Of a stretch of 64,000 bases of DNA, positions 8,772 through 17,066 are shown piece by piece (within the stretch, counting starts at the first letter, position 1; the number at the start of each line of letters is the position of its first letter). Position numbers and translations under genes: made by a program. The notes under the pieces were generated by a model. It was not told the origin of the DNA and ran no database searches. It saw only the letters and a program-made list of their open reading frames with translations. This stretch comes from Acetivibrio ethanolgignens (GTDB lineage Bacteria; Bacillota; Clostridia; Lachnospirales; Lachnospiraceae), in NCBI RefSeq assembly GCF_001461035.1, contig NZ_LNAM01000112.1, positions 59,584-123,583 on the forward strand. The letters are read 5' to 3'.

Positions 8772-10157
8772 ATGGCAGAGGATAAAAAGCTGTTATTTAA
8801 AATCACAGGCTTAAAGCAGTGGTTTCCGGTTGGAAAAAAGAAATTCGGTAAAGAACAGAAATATGTAAGAGCCAACGATGGTATCTCTCTTGATATTTAC
8901 GAGGGCGAGACCTTTGGTCTGGTAGGAGAGAGTGGCTGTGGAAAGTCCACCTTTGGACGTACTCTTTTACAGCTGTATCCACAGACAGCAGGCCGTAGTA
9001 TTTATTACGGAAGAACTATGGAAGAGGTTGCACCAAAGTATGTTGAGGATATTTTCAAGAACTTAAAAGCTCACCATGATAATTGTGAAAAGCTGCAGGA
9101 AAAGGCAAAGGAGCTTCGCAGCCAGTACGAGGCCATGGAAGAGGGAGAAGAAAAAAATATCCTTTTAAATAAAGTAAATGAAGCAGAGAGAGATGCTGAC
9201 AACGAGTTAAAAGACATTACTGCTCTGATTGGTGGTCTCTATACTGCAGCTAATCTGGATGAGGTTTCCCAGGTGTACCTTAAGAAATATCGTGCAGGTG
9301 TGGAAAAAAGAGATGCAGAGGTTAAGGAATGTGAAGACAAGATTAAAGCCTTAAAGGATGCAAATCGTTCTAATCCTGACTTTGAACTGTATGAGTCCTA
9401 TGTAGATGATGGTATTAATCTTGCCAGATTGACCGAAGAGGAAATGCGTCACTTAAGACGGGATGTGCAGCTTATCTTTCAGGATCCATATTCCTCCCTG
9501 AATCCTCGTATGACTGTAGGCCAGATTATTGGGGAAGGCCTCAAAGCCCATGAAATGTTTGAAAAGAATGACGAGAATATGCAGGAATATGTATTGAAGG
9601 TTATGGAGGACTGTGGTCTGGCACCATATTTCATCCACCGGTACCCACATCAGTTCTCTGGTGGACAGAGACAGCGTATCGGTATTGCCCGCTCTTTGGC
9701 AGTAAAGCCGAAATTTGTGGTTTGTGATGAGGCGGTTTCCGCTCTGGATGTATCGATCCAGTCCCAGATTATCAATCTTTTGTTAGACCTAAAGGAAAAG
9801 GATAATCTGACATATTTGTTTATTTCACATGACTTAAGTGTTATCAAATATATTAGTGATCGTGTTGGTGTTATGTACCTGGGAACCATGGTGGAGCTTT
9901 GTGAAACAGAGGAGCTTTTCCGCCACCCGGCACATCCGTATACGGAAGCCTTATTATCCGCGATTCCGACAATAGATCCGAATGGAAAGAAGGATGCCAT
10001 TATTTTGGAGGGAGATATTCCTAGCCCAATTAATCCGCCTAGCGGCTGCAAATTCCACACACGGTGCCGTTACTGCACTGATATTTGCAAGCAGGTAGTA
10101 CCGGAATTTAAGGAAATCTCTGAGGGGCATTTTGTGGCATGCCACCATATGAGATAA
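8772..10157 (+). CDS. Peptide ABC transporter ATPase, OppF type, with long helical insert
   Basis: 461 residues, against about 320 for OppF. Walker A GESGCGKST is at 52-60. The Q-loop region (VQLIFQDPYSSLNPR) begins only at 232, where normally about 45 residues intervene. The extra segment (about 81-218) is rich in Glu, Lys, Ala and Leu in heptad-like spacing and looks like an antiparallel coiled coil. After it come the signature FSGGQRQRIGIAR, Walker B and the C-terminal Cys cluster (CKFHTRCRYCTDIC). All catalytic motifs are intact. The insert sits between helices that face the permease and the partner ATPase, so a regulatory or docking role is possible. Confidence 0.93.
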   Translation: MAEDKKLLFKITGLKQWFPVGKKKFGKEQKYVRANDGISLDIYEGETFGLVGESGCGKSTFGRTLLQLYPQTAGRSIYYGRTMEEVAPKYVEDIFKNLKAHHDNCEKLQEKAKELRSQYEAMEEGEEKNILLNKVNEAERDADNELKDITALIGGLYTAANLDEVSQVYLKKYRAGVEKRDAEVKECEDKIKALKDANRSNPDFELYESYVDDGINLARLTEEEMRHLRRDVQLIFQDPYSSLNPRMTVGQIIGEGLKAHEMFEKNDENMQEYVLKVMEDCGLAPYFIHRYPHQFSGGQRQRIGIARSLAVKPKFVVCDEAVSALDVSIQSQIINLLLDLKEKDNLTYLFISHDLSVIKYISDRVGVMYLGTMVELCETEELFRHPAHPYTEALLSAIPTIDPNGKKDAIILEGDIPSPINPPSGCKFHTRCRYCTDICKQVVPEFKEISEGHFVACHHMR

Positions 10158-10170
10158 GGGATGGGAGCCT

Positions 10171-10386
10171 ATGATTTTTCAAGGTAAAATAGACCGGGCT
10201 TTTAAACATTTTATAGAAAAGCACAGAGAAGAGGAGGAAGGAAAGGTACAGGATTTACCTGAAATGCCGCTGGAAAAGGGCGATCTGTTTGCGATGCTTT
10301 TATCTGCTTTCATCGTAATCGTTCCGGTTGCTTTGGTAGTACTGGCTGTTTTGGGTGTAATCGGTTACTTTTTCTTCTTTCACTAG
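10171..10386 (+). CDS. Small single-pass membrane protein of the importer operon
   Basis: 71 residues. The N-terminal half is charged (many Glu and Lys) and the C-terminal half (about 41-70) is one hydrophobic helix ending in aromatic residues. It starts 13 bp after the ATPase gene and is followed by the rpmJ promoter, so it is the last gene of the importer operon. I do not recognise a family. Confidence 0.65.
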   Translation: MIFQGKIDRAFKHFIEKHREEEEGKVQDLPEMPLEKGDLFAMLLSAFIVIVPVALVVLAVLGVIGYFFFFH

Positions 10387-10397
10387 AAAAAAAGTGC

Positions 10398-10426
10398 TTG
10401 CAATTTGACTTTATTTATGCTACAAT
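10398..10426 (+). promoter_or_regulatory. Promoter of rpmJ
   Basis: TTGCAA (10398-10403), 17-bp spacer, TACAAT (10421-10426), just after the importer operon and 34 bp before rpmJ. Confidence 0.7.
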
Positions 10427-10459
10427 AGAAAATGGACTTTTGCGAAAGGAGAGATTTCA

Positions 10460-10573
10460 ATGAAAGTAAGGTCTTCTGTAAAACCGATTTGCGAGAAGTG
10501 CAAAATCATTAAAAGAAAGGGAAGCATCAGAGTAATCTGTGAGAACCCAAAACACAAACAAAGACAAGGCTAA
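10460..10573 (+). CDS. rpmJ: Ribosomal protein L36 (bL36)
   Basis: 37 residues starting [14 protein letters not shown], with the Cys/Cys/Cys/His zinc-binding pattern (C11, C14, C27, H32) of the zinc-containing L36 form. It is a structural protein of the 50S subunit. The ribosome binding site is AAAGGAG upstream. In many relatives infA directly precedes it; here the peptide importer does. Confidence 0.95.
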   Translation: MKVRSSVKPICEKCKIIKRKGSIRVICENPKHKQRQG

Positions 10574-10593
10574 TATATTTCGATATAGGAAAA

Positions 10594-10624
10594 CCAAAGA
10601 GGTGAGACCTGCTTTGGCTTTTCT
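10594..10624 (+). terminator. Terminator or attenuator after rpmJ
   Basis: CCAAAG-AGGT-gag-ACCT-g-CTTTGG hairpin followed by CTTTTCTT. It would separate rpmJ from the rest of the alpha operon at least partly. Confidence 0.65.
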
Positions 10625-10656
10625 TGCGTATTTGAATAGAGAATAGTTCTTGCTTT

Positions 10657-10684
10657 TTGTGTTACAACAGCTACTTATTATAGT
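10657..10684 (+). promoter_or_regulatory. Possible promoter of the rpsM operon
   Basis: TTGTGT (10657-10662), 16-bp spacer, TATAGT (10679-10684). The -35 box is imperfect. It lies after the rpmJ terminator and before a structured leader. Confidence 0.4.
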
Positions 10685-10699
10685 AGTATTAATGTGATA

Positions 10700-10830
10700 C
10701 TGTGGACGGAGTGATTACCCGTCTTGAAGAGCGTGTCATTATCACGACTTTTCAGTGCCACAGCATTTTGCTGTCTGCATCATGGTTTAAAGCGGCTGAT
10801 GTGGTGAGATGCTTACCCGATACGCCGGGA
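10700..10830 (+). promoter_or_regulatory. Structured leader upstream of rpsM
   Basis: The 324 bases between rpmJ and rpsM have no gene. CTGTGG (10700-10705) pairs with CCACAG (10758-10763) and encloses two hairpins, GACGG/CCGTC and CGTG/CACG, which gives a three-way junction. A second unit follows with GCATC (10777-10781)/GATGC (10808-10812) and CCCG/CGGG. A ribosomal protein of this operon (S4 in other bacteria) could bind it for feedback control. That role is inference. Confidence 0.45.
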
Positions 10831-10897
10831 TAGGTTGTTTCATTGCATAATCATTATTATTACTTATTAACTTTAAAATTAACGGAGGTAGAACACA

Positions 10898-11266
10898 ATG
10901 GCTCGTATTAGTGGTGTAGATTTACCAAGAGAGAAACGTGTTGAAATCGGTCTGACTTATATCTACGGTATTGGTAGAGTAAGTGCTAACCGTATTCTTG
11001 CTGCTGCTAATGTGAATCCTGACACTCGTGTAAAGGATTTGACAGATGAGGAAGTAGGAAGAATTCGTGATGTAATTGATGAAACCCAGATGGTAGAGGG
11101 TGATCTTCGTAGAGAAATCGCTATGAACATCAAGAGATTACAGGAAATCGGATGTTATAGAGGAATTCGTCACAGAAAGGGTCTTCCTGTTCGTGGACAG
11201 AAGACAAAAACAAACGCTAGAACAAGAAAAGGTCCTAAGCGTACTGTAGCTAATAAGAAGAAATAA
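10898..11266 (+). CDS. rpsM: Ribosomal protein S13 (uS13)
   Basis: 122 residues, [21 protein letters not shown] start, C-terminal '[20 protein letters not shown]' tail that reaches into the decoding centre. It is a 30S head protein contacting tRNA and 50S. Strong AACGGAGGT site before the start; first gene of the rpsM-rpsK-rpsD-rpoA-rplQ block. Confidence 0.97.
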   Translation: MARISGVDLPREKRVEIGLTYIYGIGRVSANRILAAANVNPDTRVKDLTDEEVGRIRDVIDETQMVEGDLRREIAMNIKRLQEIGCYRGIRHRKGLPVRGQKTKTNARTRKGPKRTVANKKK

Positions 11267-11283
11267 TAGGAGGTTTTGTCATC

Positions 11284-11679
11284 ATGGCTAAAAAGGTAGC
11301 AAAGAAAGTGACAAAAAGACGTGTTAAGAAGAATGTCGATCGTGGACAAGCACATATTCAGTCATCTTTTAATAATACAATCGTTACGCTGACAGATGCA
11401 GAAGGTAATGCCCTTTCTTGGGCTAGTGCAGGTGGATTAGGATTCAGAGGCTCCAGAAAATCTACTCCTTACGCTGCACAGATGGCAGCTGAGACAGCAG
11501 CAAAGGCAGCAATTCCACACGGATTAAAGTCCGTTGAGGTTATGGTTAAGGGTCCTGGTTCAGGACGTGAAGCAGCTATCCGTGCTCTTCAGGCATGTGG
11601 TATCGAAGTAACCAGTATCAAGGATGTTACTCCAGTTCCACATAACGGATGTAGACCACCAAAACGTAGACGTGTGTAA
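11284..11679 (+). CDS. rpsK: Ribosomal protein S11 (uS11)
   Basis: 131 residues with the conserved core '[19 protein letters not shown]' and the C-terminal '[13 protein letters not shown]'. It is a 30S platform protein near the E site and mRNA exit. Spacing to rpsM is 17 bp, with a strong AGGAGG. Confidence 0.97.
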   Translation: MAKKVAKKVTKRRVKKNVDRGQAHIQSSFNNTIVTLTDAEGNALSWASAGGLGFRGSRKSTPYAAQMAAETAAKAAIPHGLKSVEVMVKGPGSGREAAIRALQACGIEVTSIKDVTPVPHNGCRPPKRRRV

Positions 11680-11703
11680 TCATTAATTAGGAGGTAAATT
11701 AAA

Positions 11704-12300
11704 ATGGCAGTAGATAGAACTCCAGTCCTGAAAAGATGTCGGGCACTCGGACTTGATCCTGTATATTTAGGACTTGATAAGAAGTCAAACCGTTCAACTG
11801 CAAGAGCAAACAAGAAGATGAGCGAGTATGGCTTACAGTTAAGAGAAAAGCAGAAAGCTAAATTCATTTATGGTGTTTTAGAGAAGCCTTTCCGCAACAA
11901 CTTTGCTAAGGCTCAGAAGTTAAAATATGGTACAACTGGTGAAAACTTAATGATTTTACTTGAGTTAAGACTGGATAATGTATTATTCCGTCTTGGCTTT
12001 GCACGTACCAGAAAAGAAGCTAGACAGATTGTTGACCATAAGCATGTTTTAGTAAACGGCAAGCAGATCAACATTCCTTCCTACGAGGTAAAGGCTGGCG
12101 ACGTTATCGAAATCAAGGAGAAATTCAAATCCGCTCAGAGATATAAGGATATCTTAGAGGTAACTGGTGGAAGACTTGTTCCTGGCTGGTTAGAGGCTGA
12201 TCAGGAGAAGCTTTCTGGTGTTGTTAAGGAAATTCCAACCAGAGACCAGATTGATGTTCCTGTTAATGAGGTGCTTATCGTCGAGTTATACAGTAAGTAA
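11704..12300 (+). CDS. rpsD: Ribosomal protein S4 (uS4)
   Basis: 198 residues. It has the S4 N-terminal domain and the S4 RNA-binding fold (about residues 90-150, '[20 protein letters not shown]'). It is a primary 16S rRNA binder in 30S assembly and an operon repressor in several bacteria. The N terminus lacks the CxxC zinc motif found in some S4 proteins (only one Cys, in 'LKRCRALG'), so it is the zinc-free form. Confidence 0.97.
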   Translation: MAVDRTPVLKRCRALGLDPVYLGLDKKSNRSTARANKKMSEYGLQLREKQKAKFIYGVLEKPFRNNFAKAQKLKYGTTGENLMILLELRLDNVLFRLGFARTRKEARQIVDHKHVLVNGKQINIPSYEVKAGDVIEIKEKFKSAQRYKDILEVTGGRLVPGWLEADQEKLSGVVKEIPTRDQIDVPVNEVLIVELYSK

Positions 12301-12338
12301 TTAATAAAAAAGAATAATCCCAAAAGGAGGGTCCAGTA

Positions 12339-13301
12339 GTGTTTGATTTTGAAAAACCGAAAATAGAGATCGCAGAAATTTCTGAAGATAAAAAATACGG
12401 ACGTTTTGTAGTAGAACCCCTCGAAAGAGGCTATGGTACAACTTTGGGTAATTCTTTAAGAAGAATTATGCTGTCATCCTTGCCAGGCAGTGCAGTAAGT
12501 CAGGTTAAGATTGAAGGCGTAGTTCATGAGTTCAGTGCAATTCCTGGAGTAAAGGAAGATGTAACTGAGATTATCATGAACATTAAGAGTCTGGCAATTA
12601 AGAATACAAGTGAGACGAATGAGCCTAAGACTGCGTACATTGAGTTCGAGGGCGAAGGTGTTATTACAGCAGGAGACATTCAGGTAGACCCGGATATTGA
12701 AATTTTAAATCCGGAGCAGGTTATCGCTACATTAAGCGGTGGCTCTGATTGTAAATTATATATGGAGCTTACGATTAACAAGGGTCGTGGATACATCAGT
12801 GCGGATAAGAATAAGAATGACGACCTTCCAATCGGCGTTATTCCAATCGACTCCATTTATACACCGGTTGAGCGTGTTAATTTAACCGTTCAGAACACTC
12901 GTGTTGGTCAGATTACTGACTATGATAAGCTTACTTTAGATGTATTCACCAATGGTACATTAGAGCCAGATGAGGCTGTCAGCCTTGCTGCTAAGGTACT
13001 GAGTGAGCATCTGAACTCCTTTATCGATTTATCAGAGAATGCTAAGACCGCTGAGGTTATGGTAGAGAAGGAAGATAATGAGAAGGAGAAGGTTCTCGAG
13101 ATGAACATTGACGAGCTGGAGCTTTCCGTTCGTTCCTACAACTGTTTAAAGAGAGCCGGTATCAATACTGTTGAAGAATTAACCAATAGAACTTCTGAGG
13201 ATATGATGAAGGTTCGTAACCTGGGCCGTAAGTCATTAGAAGAAGTCCTTTCCAAATTAAAAGAGCTTGGGTTATCTCTTAACCTGGGTGACGATCAATA
13301 A
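12339..13301 (+). CDS. rpoA: RNA polymerase alpha subunit
   Basis: 320 residues starting at a GTG codon with AAAAGGAGGG upstream. The N-terminal dimerisation domain ('[20 protein letters not shown]') assembles beta and beta'. The C-terminal domain (about 250-315, '[20 protein letters not shown]') binds UP elements and activators. Its position between rpsD and rplQ is conserved. Confidence 0.98.
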   Translation: MFDFEKPKIEIAEISEDKKYGRFVVEPLERGYGTTLGNSLRRIMLSSLPGSAVSQVKIEGVVHEFSAIPGVKEDVTEIIMNIKSLAIKNTSETNEPKTAYIEFEGEGVITAGDIQVDPDIEILNPEQVIATLSGGSDCKLYMELTINKGRGYISADKNKNDDLPIGVIPIDSIYTPVERVNLTVQNTRVGQITDYDKLTLDVFTNGTLEPDEAVSLAAKVLSEHLNSFIDLSENAKTAEVMVEKEDNEKEKVLEMNIDELELSVRSYNCLKRAGINTVEELTNRTSEDMMKVRNLGRKSLEEVLSKLKELGLSLNLGDDQ

Positions 13302-13318
13302 TACAGGAGGTCAAGAAA

Positions 13319-13855
13319 ATGGCAGGCTATAGAAAACTTAGCAGAACATCCAGCCAGAGAAAAGCACTGCTTCGTAACCAGGTAACTGCTTTACTGGAAA
13401 ACGGTAAAATTGTTACTACCGAAGCAAAGGCAAAGGAAATCCGCAGAATTGCGGAGCACTTAATTGCTTTAGCTGTGAGAGAAAAAGACAATTTTGAGAC
13501 TGTTACAGTGACTGCAAAGGTTGCTCGTAAAGATAAAGACGGCAAGAGATTAAAAGAAGTTGTAGACGGTAAGAAGGTTACCGTTTATGATGAAGTTCAG
13601 AAGGAAATCAAGAAGGACAGTGCAAGCCGTCTTCATGCAAGAAAGCAGATGAACAGAGTTCTTTACACAGTAAAGGAAGTTCCAGCTGCTGGTGCTGGTA
13701 AGAAGAAAAATACCAAGACTGTTGATGTTGCACAGAAATTATTTGACGAAATCGCTCCAAAGTATGCTGACCGTAACGGTGGATATACCCGTATCGTAAA
13801 GATCGGACCTCGTAAAGGTGATGCAGCTATGGAAGTACTCATCGAGTTAGTATAG
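13319..13855 (+). CDS. rplQ: Ribosomal protein L17 (bL17), long form
   Basis: 178 residues, against about 120 in Bacillus. The N-terminal part ([18 protein letters not shown]) and the C-terminal part ([17 protein letters not shown]) are standard. An extra lysine-rich stretch of about 55 residues lies between, from roughly residue 56 to 108, before LHARKQ. It is a 50S protein near the exit tunnel. The insert is the form I associate with Clostridia. Confidence 0.96.
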   Translation: MAGYRKLSRTSSQRKALLRNQVTALLENGKIVTTEAKAKEIRRIAEHLIALAVREKDNFETVTVTAKVARKDKDGKRLKEVVDGKKVTVYDEVQKEIKKDSASRLHARKQMNRVLYTVKEVPAAGAGKKKNTKTVDVAQKLFDEIAPKYADRNGGYTRIVKIGPRKGDAAMEVLIELV

Positions 13856-13870
13856 TCACGTTGGCAATGA

Positions 13871-13998
13871 GCCATGCATGAGTAAATAGGAAAGAGAGTT
13901 GCGAATGCTTGCATTCGGGCAACTCTCTTTTTCTATTTACGAATATAGGGCGAAGCCCGTGCCCGAGGAAACACGAAGTGTTTTCGAGGGTGCATGGC
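13871..13998 (+). repeat. Structured element after rplQ, three hairpins within an outer stem
   Basis: GCCATGCA (13871-13878) and TGCATGGC (13991-13998) are exact reverse complements and enclose three hairpins: the terminator at 13884-13938, GGGC-gaa-GCCC at 13948-13958 and an imperfect one at 13962-13990. The whole can fold as a four-armed cruciform, which suggests a small mobile or repeated element or a processed 3' RNA. Confidence 0.5.
13884..13938 (+). terminator. Terminator of the alpha operon
   Basis: AAAGAGAGTTGC (13891-13902) pairs with GCAACTCTCTTT (13919-13930), with an inner GAATG/CATTC stem and a T-rich tail. It is flanked by AAATAGG and CTATTT, which extend the pairing. Confidence 0.85.
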
Positions 13999-13999
13999 A

Positions 14000-14578
14000 C
14001 TATTTTAATCCGAAATTTTCAGCACCGATGTCAATGCCCAAAAGTCTTCCAAAGGCAACACCCCAACGAATAAAATCATAGGAAACGGCGGTGATAATGC
14101 GGTCAGAGAGAATGTAACCTTCGGGCACCGGATTTTTTAAATTTTCTTCCCAGTCAATCATATTTTTTAAATCTGCAGATGTAAAGCCTTCTTCATATAG
14201 ATCTTCTTTCGCTACTCCAGCTAAGAATTTTCTGTTACCCATAACTCCAGATTTTAAAAGGAGAAGAGGAGCAACAGAAATGGCACCAATTATAATACTT
14301 TCTTTGTTAAATTTGCGGATAAATTCAAGTATGTTTTCATTTTCAATGGCTTCCCGGATATCAACTGCTCCGGGTAATACCAGGCTATCATAATTTTCTA
14401 AATCCAGTTCATGAATACTTTTATCAGGCAAAATGGTAATCCCCTCTTCGCTCCGTACAGCTTGTTTATCTTTTGCAAATACAACAATCGGCTTTTGAGA
14501 AAGTGCCAAAATTTCCAGGAGAACGCTTATTTCAAAATTACAGAACTCATTATAAATTAGAATTGCAGTTGCTTTCAT
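14000..14578 (-). CDS. DJ-1/PfpI family protein lacking the nucleophilic cysteine
   Basis: 192 residues with the flavodoxin-like DJ-1/PfpI fold: a conserved Glu in strand 1 (NEFCNFEI), 'YDSLVLPGA' and the nucleophile elbow. In the family the elbow is usually G-A-I-C-A/G-x-P. Here it reads 'IIGAISVAPLLL', with Ser in place of Cys. Known members include deglycase, chaperone or amidase-like proteins; without the Cys the classical chemistry is doubtful. It is transcribed against the ribosomal operon, with AGGAGG before the start. Function unknown. Confidence 0.8.
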   Translation of the reverse strand: MKATAILIYNEFCNFEISVLLEILALSQKPIVVFAKDKQAVRSEEGITILPDKSIHELDLENYDSLVLPGAVDIREAIENENILEFIRKFNKESIIIGAISVAPLLLLKSGVMGNRKFLAGVAKEDLYEEGFTSADLKNMIDWEENLKNPVPEGYILSDRIITAVSYDFIRWGVAFGRLLGIDIGAENFGLK

Positions 14579-14679
14579 AATAAATACCTCCTAAATTAAC
14601 AAAAAATCTGTCTTCATTGCCGAAAACAGATTTATACACAAAAAAACCTTTATTAATTATAAAAGGCAGAATGCTATAA

Positions 14680-14750
14680 TCTAATTCGGCAACAAAATAA
14701 ACCTGCTAGCAGGCTAATATTTGTGTGTTATTTCGCCAAATCAGATTAGA
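14680..14750. repeat. Imperfect palindrome upstream of the DJ-1-like gene
   Basis: TCTAATTCGGC and GCCAAATCAGATTAGA face each other around the centre CCTGCTAGCAGG. The rest of 14579-14844 is AT-rich 5' region of the DJ-1-like gene, with one more short hairpin (AAATCTGT/ACAGATTT, 14604-14633). Confidence 0.4.
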
Positions 14751-14844
14751 AAATCATTTCATCACCTATCACATAATGTGCCTTTCTTCTCTTTTTATTA
14801 TCATTTTATCAATGGCAATAAGTAAAGTCAAGAGATAAAATGAA

Positions 14845-14873
14845 TTGCAAAACGTAAAAAAATATGATAAAAT
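14845..14873 (+). promoter_or_regulatory. Promoter of the small toxin-like gene
   Basis: TTGCAA (14845-14850), exactly 17 bp, TAAAAT (14868-14873). Transcription would start near 14880, about 40 bases before the micro-ORF. Confidence 0.65.
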
Positions 14874-14913
14874 ACATTTTGTTGTCACACCCCATACTGG
14901 CAACAGGAAGGGG

Positions 14914-14945
14914 GTGCTTACTTGGAAAAAATAGCATCATTCTTT
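14914..14945 (+). repeat. Direct repeat copy 1, over the toxin start codon
   Basis: GTGCTTACTTGG...ATAGCATCATTCTTT. The same sequence, with a 3-base deletion and a few changes, recurs at 15061-15088 on the same strand. Copy 1 covers the toxin translation start. Confidence 0.7.
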
Positions 14946-15017
14946 TTTGCTGTCGCAGCAGGTGTGGCTTGTCACCTTATCTGCAAATGGCTAGACAGTA
15001 ACAATAGTGACAATTAG
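14922..15017 (+). CDS. Putative type I toxin-like small membrane protein
   Basis: 31 residues from a TTG start with GGAAGGGGG upstream (about 8-nt spacing). The first two thirds form one hydrophobic helix (ASFFFAVAAGVACHLIC), then the charged tail KWLDSNNSDN. A hydrophobic helix followed by a KWLD-type charged tail is typical of small Fst/Ldr-like toxins and of uncharacterised clostridial micro-proteins. The surroundings (own promoter, convergent antisense promoter, shared terminator, direct repeats) support a toxin role. No other in-frame start is available. Toxicity is inference. Confidence 0.65.
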   Translation: MEKIASFFFAVAAGVACHLICKWLDSNNSDN

Positions 15018-15023
15018 CCTAGA

Positions 15024-15055
15024 GAAAACCCCGGAGCGGCAACTCCGGGGTTTTC
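15024..15055. terminator. Bidirectional terminator between toxin-like gene and antisense RNA
   Basis: Perfect 13-bp stem, GAAAACCCCGGAG with CTCCGGGGTTTTC, loop CGGCAA. It has T-runs on both strands, so it can end transcripts from both sides. Confidence 0.9.
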
Positions 15056-15060
15056 GTTTT

Positions 15061-15088
15061 GTACTTACTTGAAATAGCATCGTTCTTT
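15061..15088 (+). repeat. Direct repeat copy 2
   Basis: GTACTTACTTGAAATAGCAT then CGTTCTTT, matching 14914-14945 apart from a 3-base gap and a few substitutions. Confidence 0.7.
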
Positions 15089-15098
15089 GTCTATCTGC

Positions 15099-15127
15099 AT
15101 TATAGCATATGCAGATGACTTTTTCAA
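15099..15127 (-). promoter_or_regulatory. Promoter of the antisense RNA
   Basis: On the minus strand: TTGAAA (plus 15122-15127), exactly 17 bp, TATAAT (plus 15099-15104). This is near-consensus. Confidence 0.75.
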
Positions 15128-15175
15128 GTATTCCCTTCCGGAAATGAAAAATACAGGACTTGGGTATTATATTAC

Positions 15176-15204
15176 TTTACATTTTTTATAAAATCGGCTA
15201 GAAT
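15176..15204 (+). promoter_or_regulatory. Promoter of the ecfA1-truA operon
   Basis: TTTACA (15176-15181), 17 bp, TAGAAT (15199-15204), about 85 bp before ecfA1. The leader between them can form a short hairpin (AGCTTAGGAAG / CTTTCTTAAGCT). Confidence 0.6.
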
Positions 15205-15289
15205 AGAAAAAGAAATTTGAGACCGTTCAGCTTAGGAAGCCAGAGACTTTCTTAAGCTACACTAGCTCCTGTAGAAAGGTTCGATTTAG

Positions 15290-16138
15290 ATGGGAATTGT
15301 AGATACAAAGAAATTGGTATTTGAATATATACGTCGGGATGAAGAAGGAAATGTGGAAGGCATCAACCGGGCGATTGATGAGGTAGATGTTTCTGTAGAA
15401 AAGGGAGAATTTGTTGCCATTCTGGGGCATAATGGTTCAGGAAAGTCCACATTGGCAAAGCATCTGAATGCAATTTTAATGCCGACAGAGGGGACTGTCT
15501 GGGTCGGTGGTATGGATACCCGTGAGGAGGAGAATCTATGGGATGTCCGGCAGACAGCAGGGATGGTATTCCAGAACCCGGATAACCAGATTATTGCAAA
15601 TGTAGTGGAAGAGGATGTAGGCTTTGGACTGGAAAATATCGGTGTGCCGACAGAGGAAATCTGGCGGCGGGTGGAGGAGAGCTTAAAGGCAGTTGGCATG
15701 TACGAATACCGGACTCATTCTCCAAACCGGCTGTCCGGTGGACAAAAGCAAAGAGTAGCGATTGCTGGTATTATGGCTATGAAGCCGGAATGTATTGTTC
15801 TGGATGAGCCGACAGCCATGCTGGACCCAAATGGTCGAAAAGAGGTTATCCGCACGATACGGCAGTTAAATCAGCAGGAAAATGTTACAATTATTTTAAT
15901 CACTCATTATATGGAGGAGGTTATCCATGCAGACCGGGTCATTGTCATGGATGATGGAAAGGTTGTAATGCAGGGAACCCCAAGAGAGGTATTTTCCCAG
16001 GTAGAGCTTTTAAAGCAGTACCGCCTGGATGTGCCTCAGGTAACCTTGTTGGCTCATGAGCTACGGAAAAAAGGACTTCCGATAAAGGGGGGTATCTTGA
16101 GCATTGATGAGCTGGTAGAGGAAATAACAGGGCTATAG
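15290..16138 (+). CDS. ecfA1: Energy-coupling factor transporter ATPase 1
   Basis: 282 residues. Walker [10 protein letters not shown] is near residue 46, the ECF-type Q-loop [13 protein letters not shown] is next, then signature [13 protein letters not shown], Walker [14 protein letters not shown] and switch His (THYMEE). With EcfA2 and EcfT it forms the shared energising module for vitamin-type importers whose S components are encoded elsewhere. It lies directly upstream of ecfA2, the usual order after rplQ. Confidence 0.96.
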   Translation: MGIVDTKKLVFEYIRRDEEGNVEGINRAIDEVDVSVEKGEFVAILGHNGSGKSTLAKHLNAILMPTEGTVWVGGMDTREEENLWDVRQTAGMVFQNPDNQIIANVVEEDVGFGLENIGVPTEEIWRRVEESLKAVGMYEYRTHSPNRLSGGQKQRVAIAGIMAMKPECIVLDEPTAMLDPNGRKEVIRTIRQLNQQENVTIILITHYMEEVIHADRVIVMDDGKVVMQGTPREVFSQVELLKQYRLDVPQVTLLAHELRKKGLPIKGGILSIDELVEEITGL

Positions 16139-16152
16139 AAAAGAGGATACAG

Positions 16153-17013
16153 ATGTCAATTATTTTAGATAAGGTGAATTATTATTATTCTCCGGGAACA
16201 GCCTATGAGAAGCAGGCATTGAAGAACATTAATCTGGAGATTAAGGATGGCGAGTTTATTGGATTGATTGGACATACCGGTTCCGGTAAATCCACGCTGA
16301 TACAGCATTTGAATGGATTGATTAAGGCTACTAGCGGCAGCATTTATTACAATGGACAGGACATCTATGATGAGGATTATAAGATGAAGGACCTGCGGAA
16401 TAAGGTAGGACTGGTATTTCAGTACCCAGAGCATCAGCTATTTGAGACAACCGTGCTCCGAGATGTGAAGTTTGGTCCGACGAACCAGGGGCTGCCTGCA
16501 TTAGAAGTAGATTTGCGGGCGTATGAGGCTCTGAAGCAGGTAGGAATCAGTGATGATATGCTGGATTTATCCCCCTTTGAGCTGTCAGGAGGACAAAAGA
16601 GGCGGGTAGCGATTGCCGGAGTACTGGCAATGAAGCCGGAGGTGCTGATTCTGGATGAGCCGACAGCGGGCCTTGACCCAAAGGGCAGAGATGAGATTTT
16701 AGACCAGATTGCAAAGCTTCACCAGGAAAATAATATTACAGTTATTCTAGTTTCCCACAGTATGGAGGATGTAGCGAAGTATGTAGACCGGCTCATTGTT
16801 ATGAACCGTGGTGAGGCTGTATTTGACGGTACGCCGAAAAAGGTATTCCGCCACTATAAGGAGCTGGAGCGGATTGGGCTGGCAGCACCACAGGTGACCT
16901 ATGTTATGAATGAGCTGGCAGACCGTGGAGTTGCTGTTTCAACAGATGCGACAACTGTAGAAGAGGCAGAAGCAGAGATTCTTAGCTGGGCAAAGAGGTG
17001 TGGAATTTTATAA
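16153..17013 (+). CDS. ecfA2: Energy-coupling factor transporter ATPase 2
   Basis: 286 residues. Walker A GHTGSGKSTL, Q-loop VGLVFQYPEHQLFE, signature LSGGQKRRVAIAG, Walker B LILDEPTAGLDPKGRDE. The FQYPEHQLFE sequence separates EcfA2 from EcfA1. It forms a heterodimer with EcfA1 under EcfT. It starts 14 bp after ecfA1. Confidence 0.96.
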   Translation: MSIILDKVNYYYSPGTAYEKQALKNINLEIKDGEFIGLIGHTGSGKSTLIQHLNGLIKATSGSIYYNGQDIYDEDYKMKDLRNKVGLVFQYPEHQLFETTVLRDVKFGPTNQGLPALEVDLRAYEALKQVGISDDMLDLSPFELSGGQKRRVAIAGVLAMKPEVLILDEPTAGLDPKGRDEILDQIAKLHQENNITVILVSHSMEDVAKYVDRLIVMNRGEAVFDGTPKKVFRHYKELERIGLAAPQVTYVMNELADRGVAVSTDATTVEEAEAEILSWAKRCGIL

Positions 17014-17066
17014 ATGCAGAGCTTGGCAGGACTGCGTAAAAGAGGAAAACTGAGAAGAGGTAGAAC

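Larger units (their letters stand above)
15024..15092 (-). ncRNA. Predicted antisense RNA of the toxin-like locus
   Basis: A minus-strand transcript from the promoter at 15099-15127 would start near 15092, run through direct repeat copy 2 and end at the shared terminator, giving about 65-70 nt. Its copy of the repeat is complementary to the toxin start region, and its terminator arm is complementary to the toxin 3' end. This is the layout of the plasmid pAD1 par locus (RNA I/RNA II). Confidence 0.55.
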
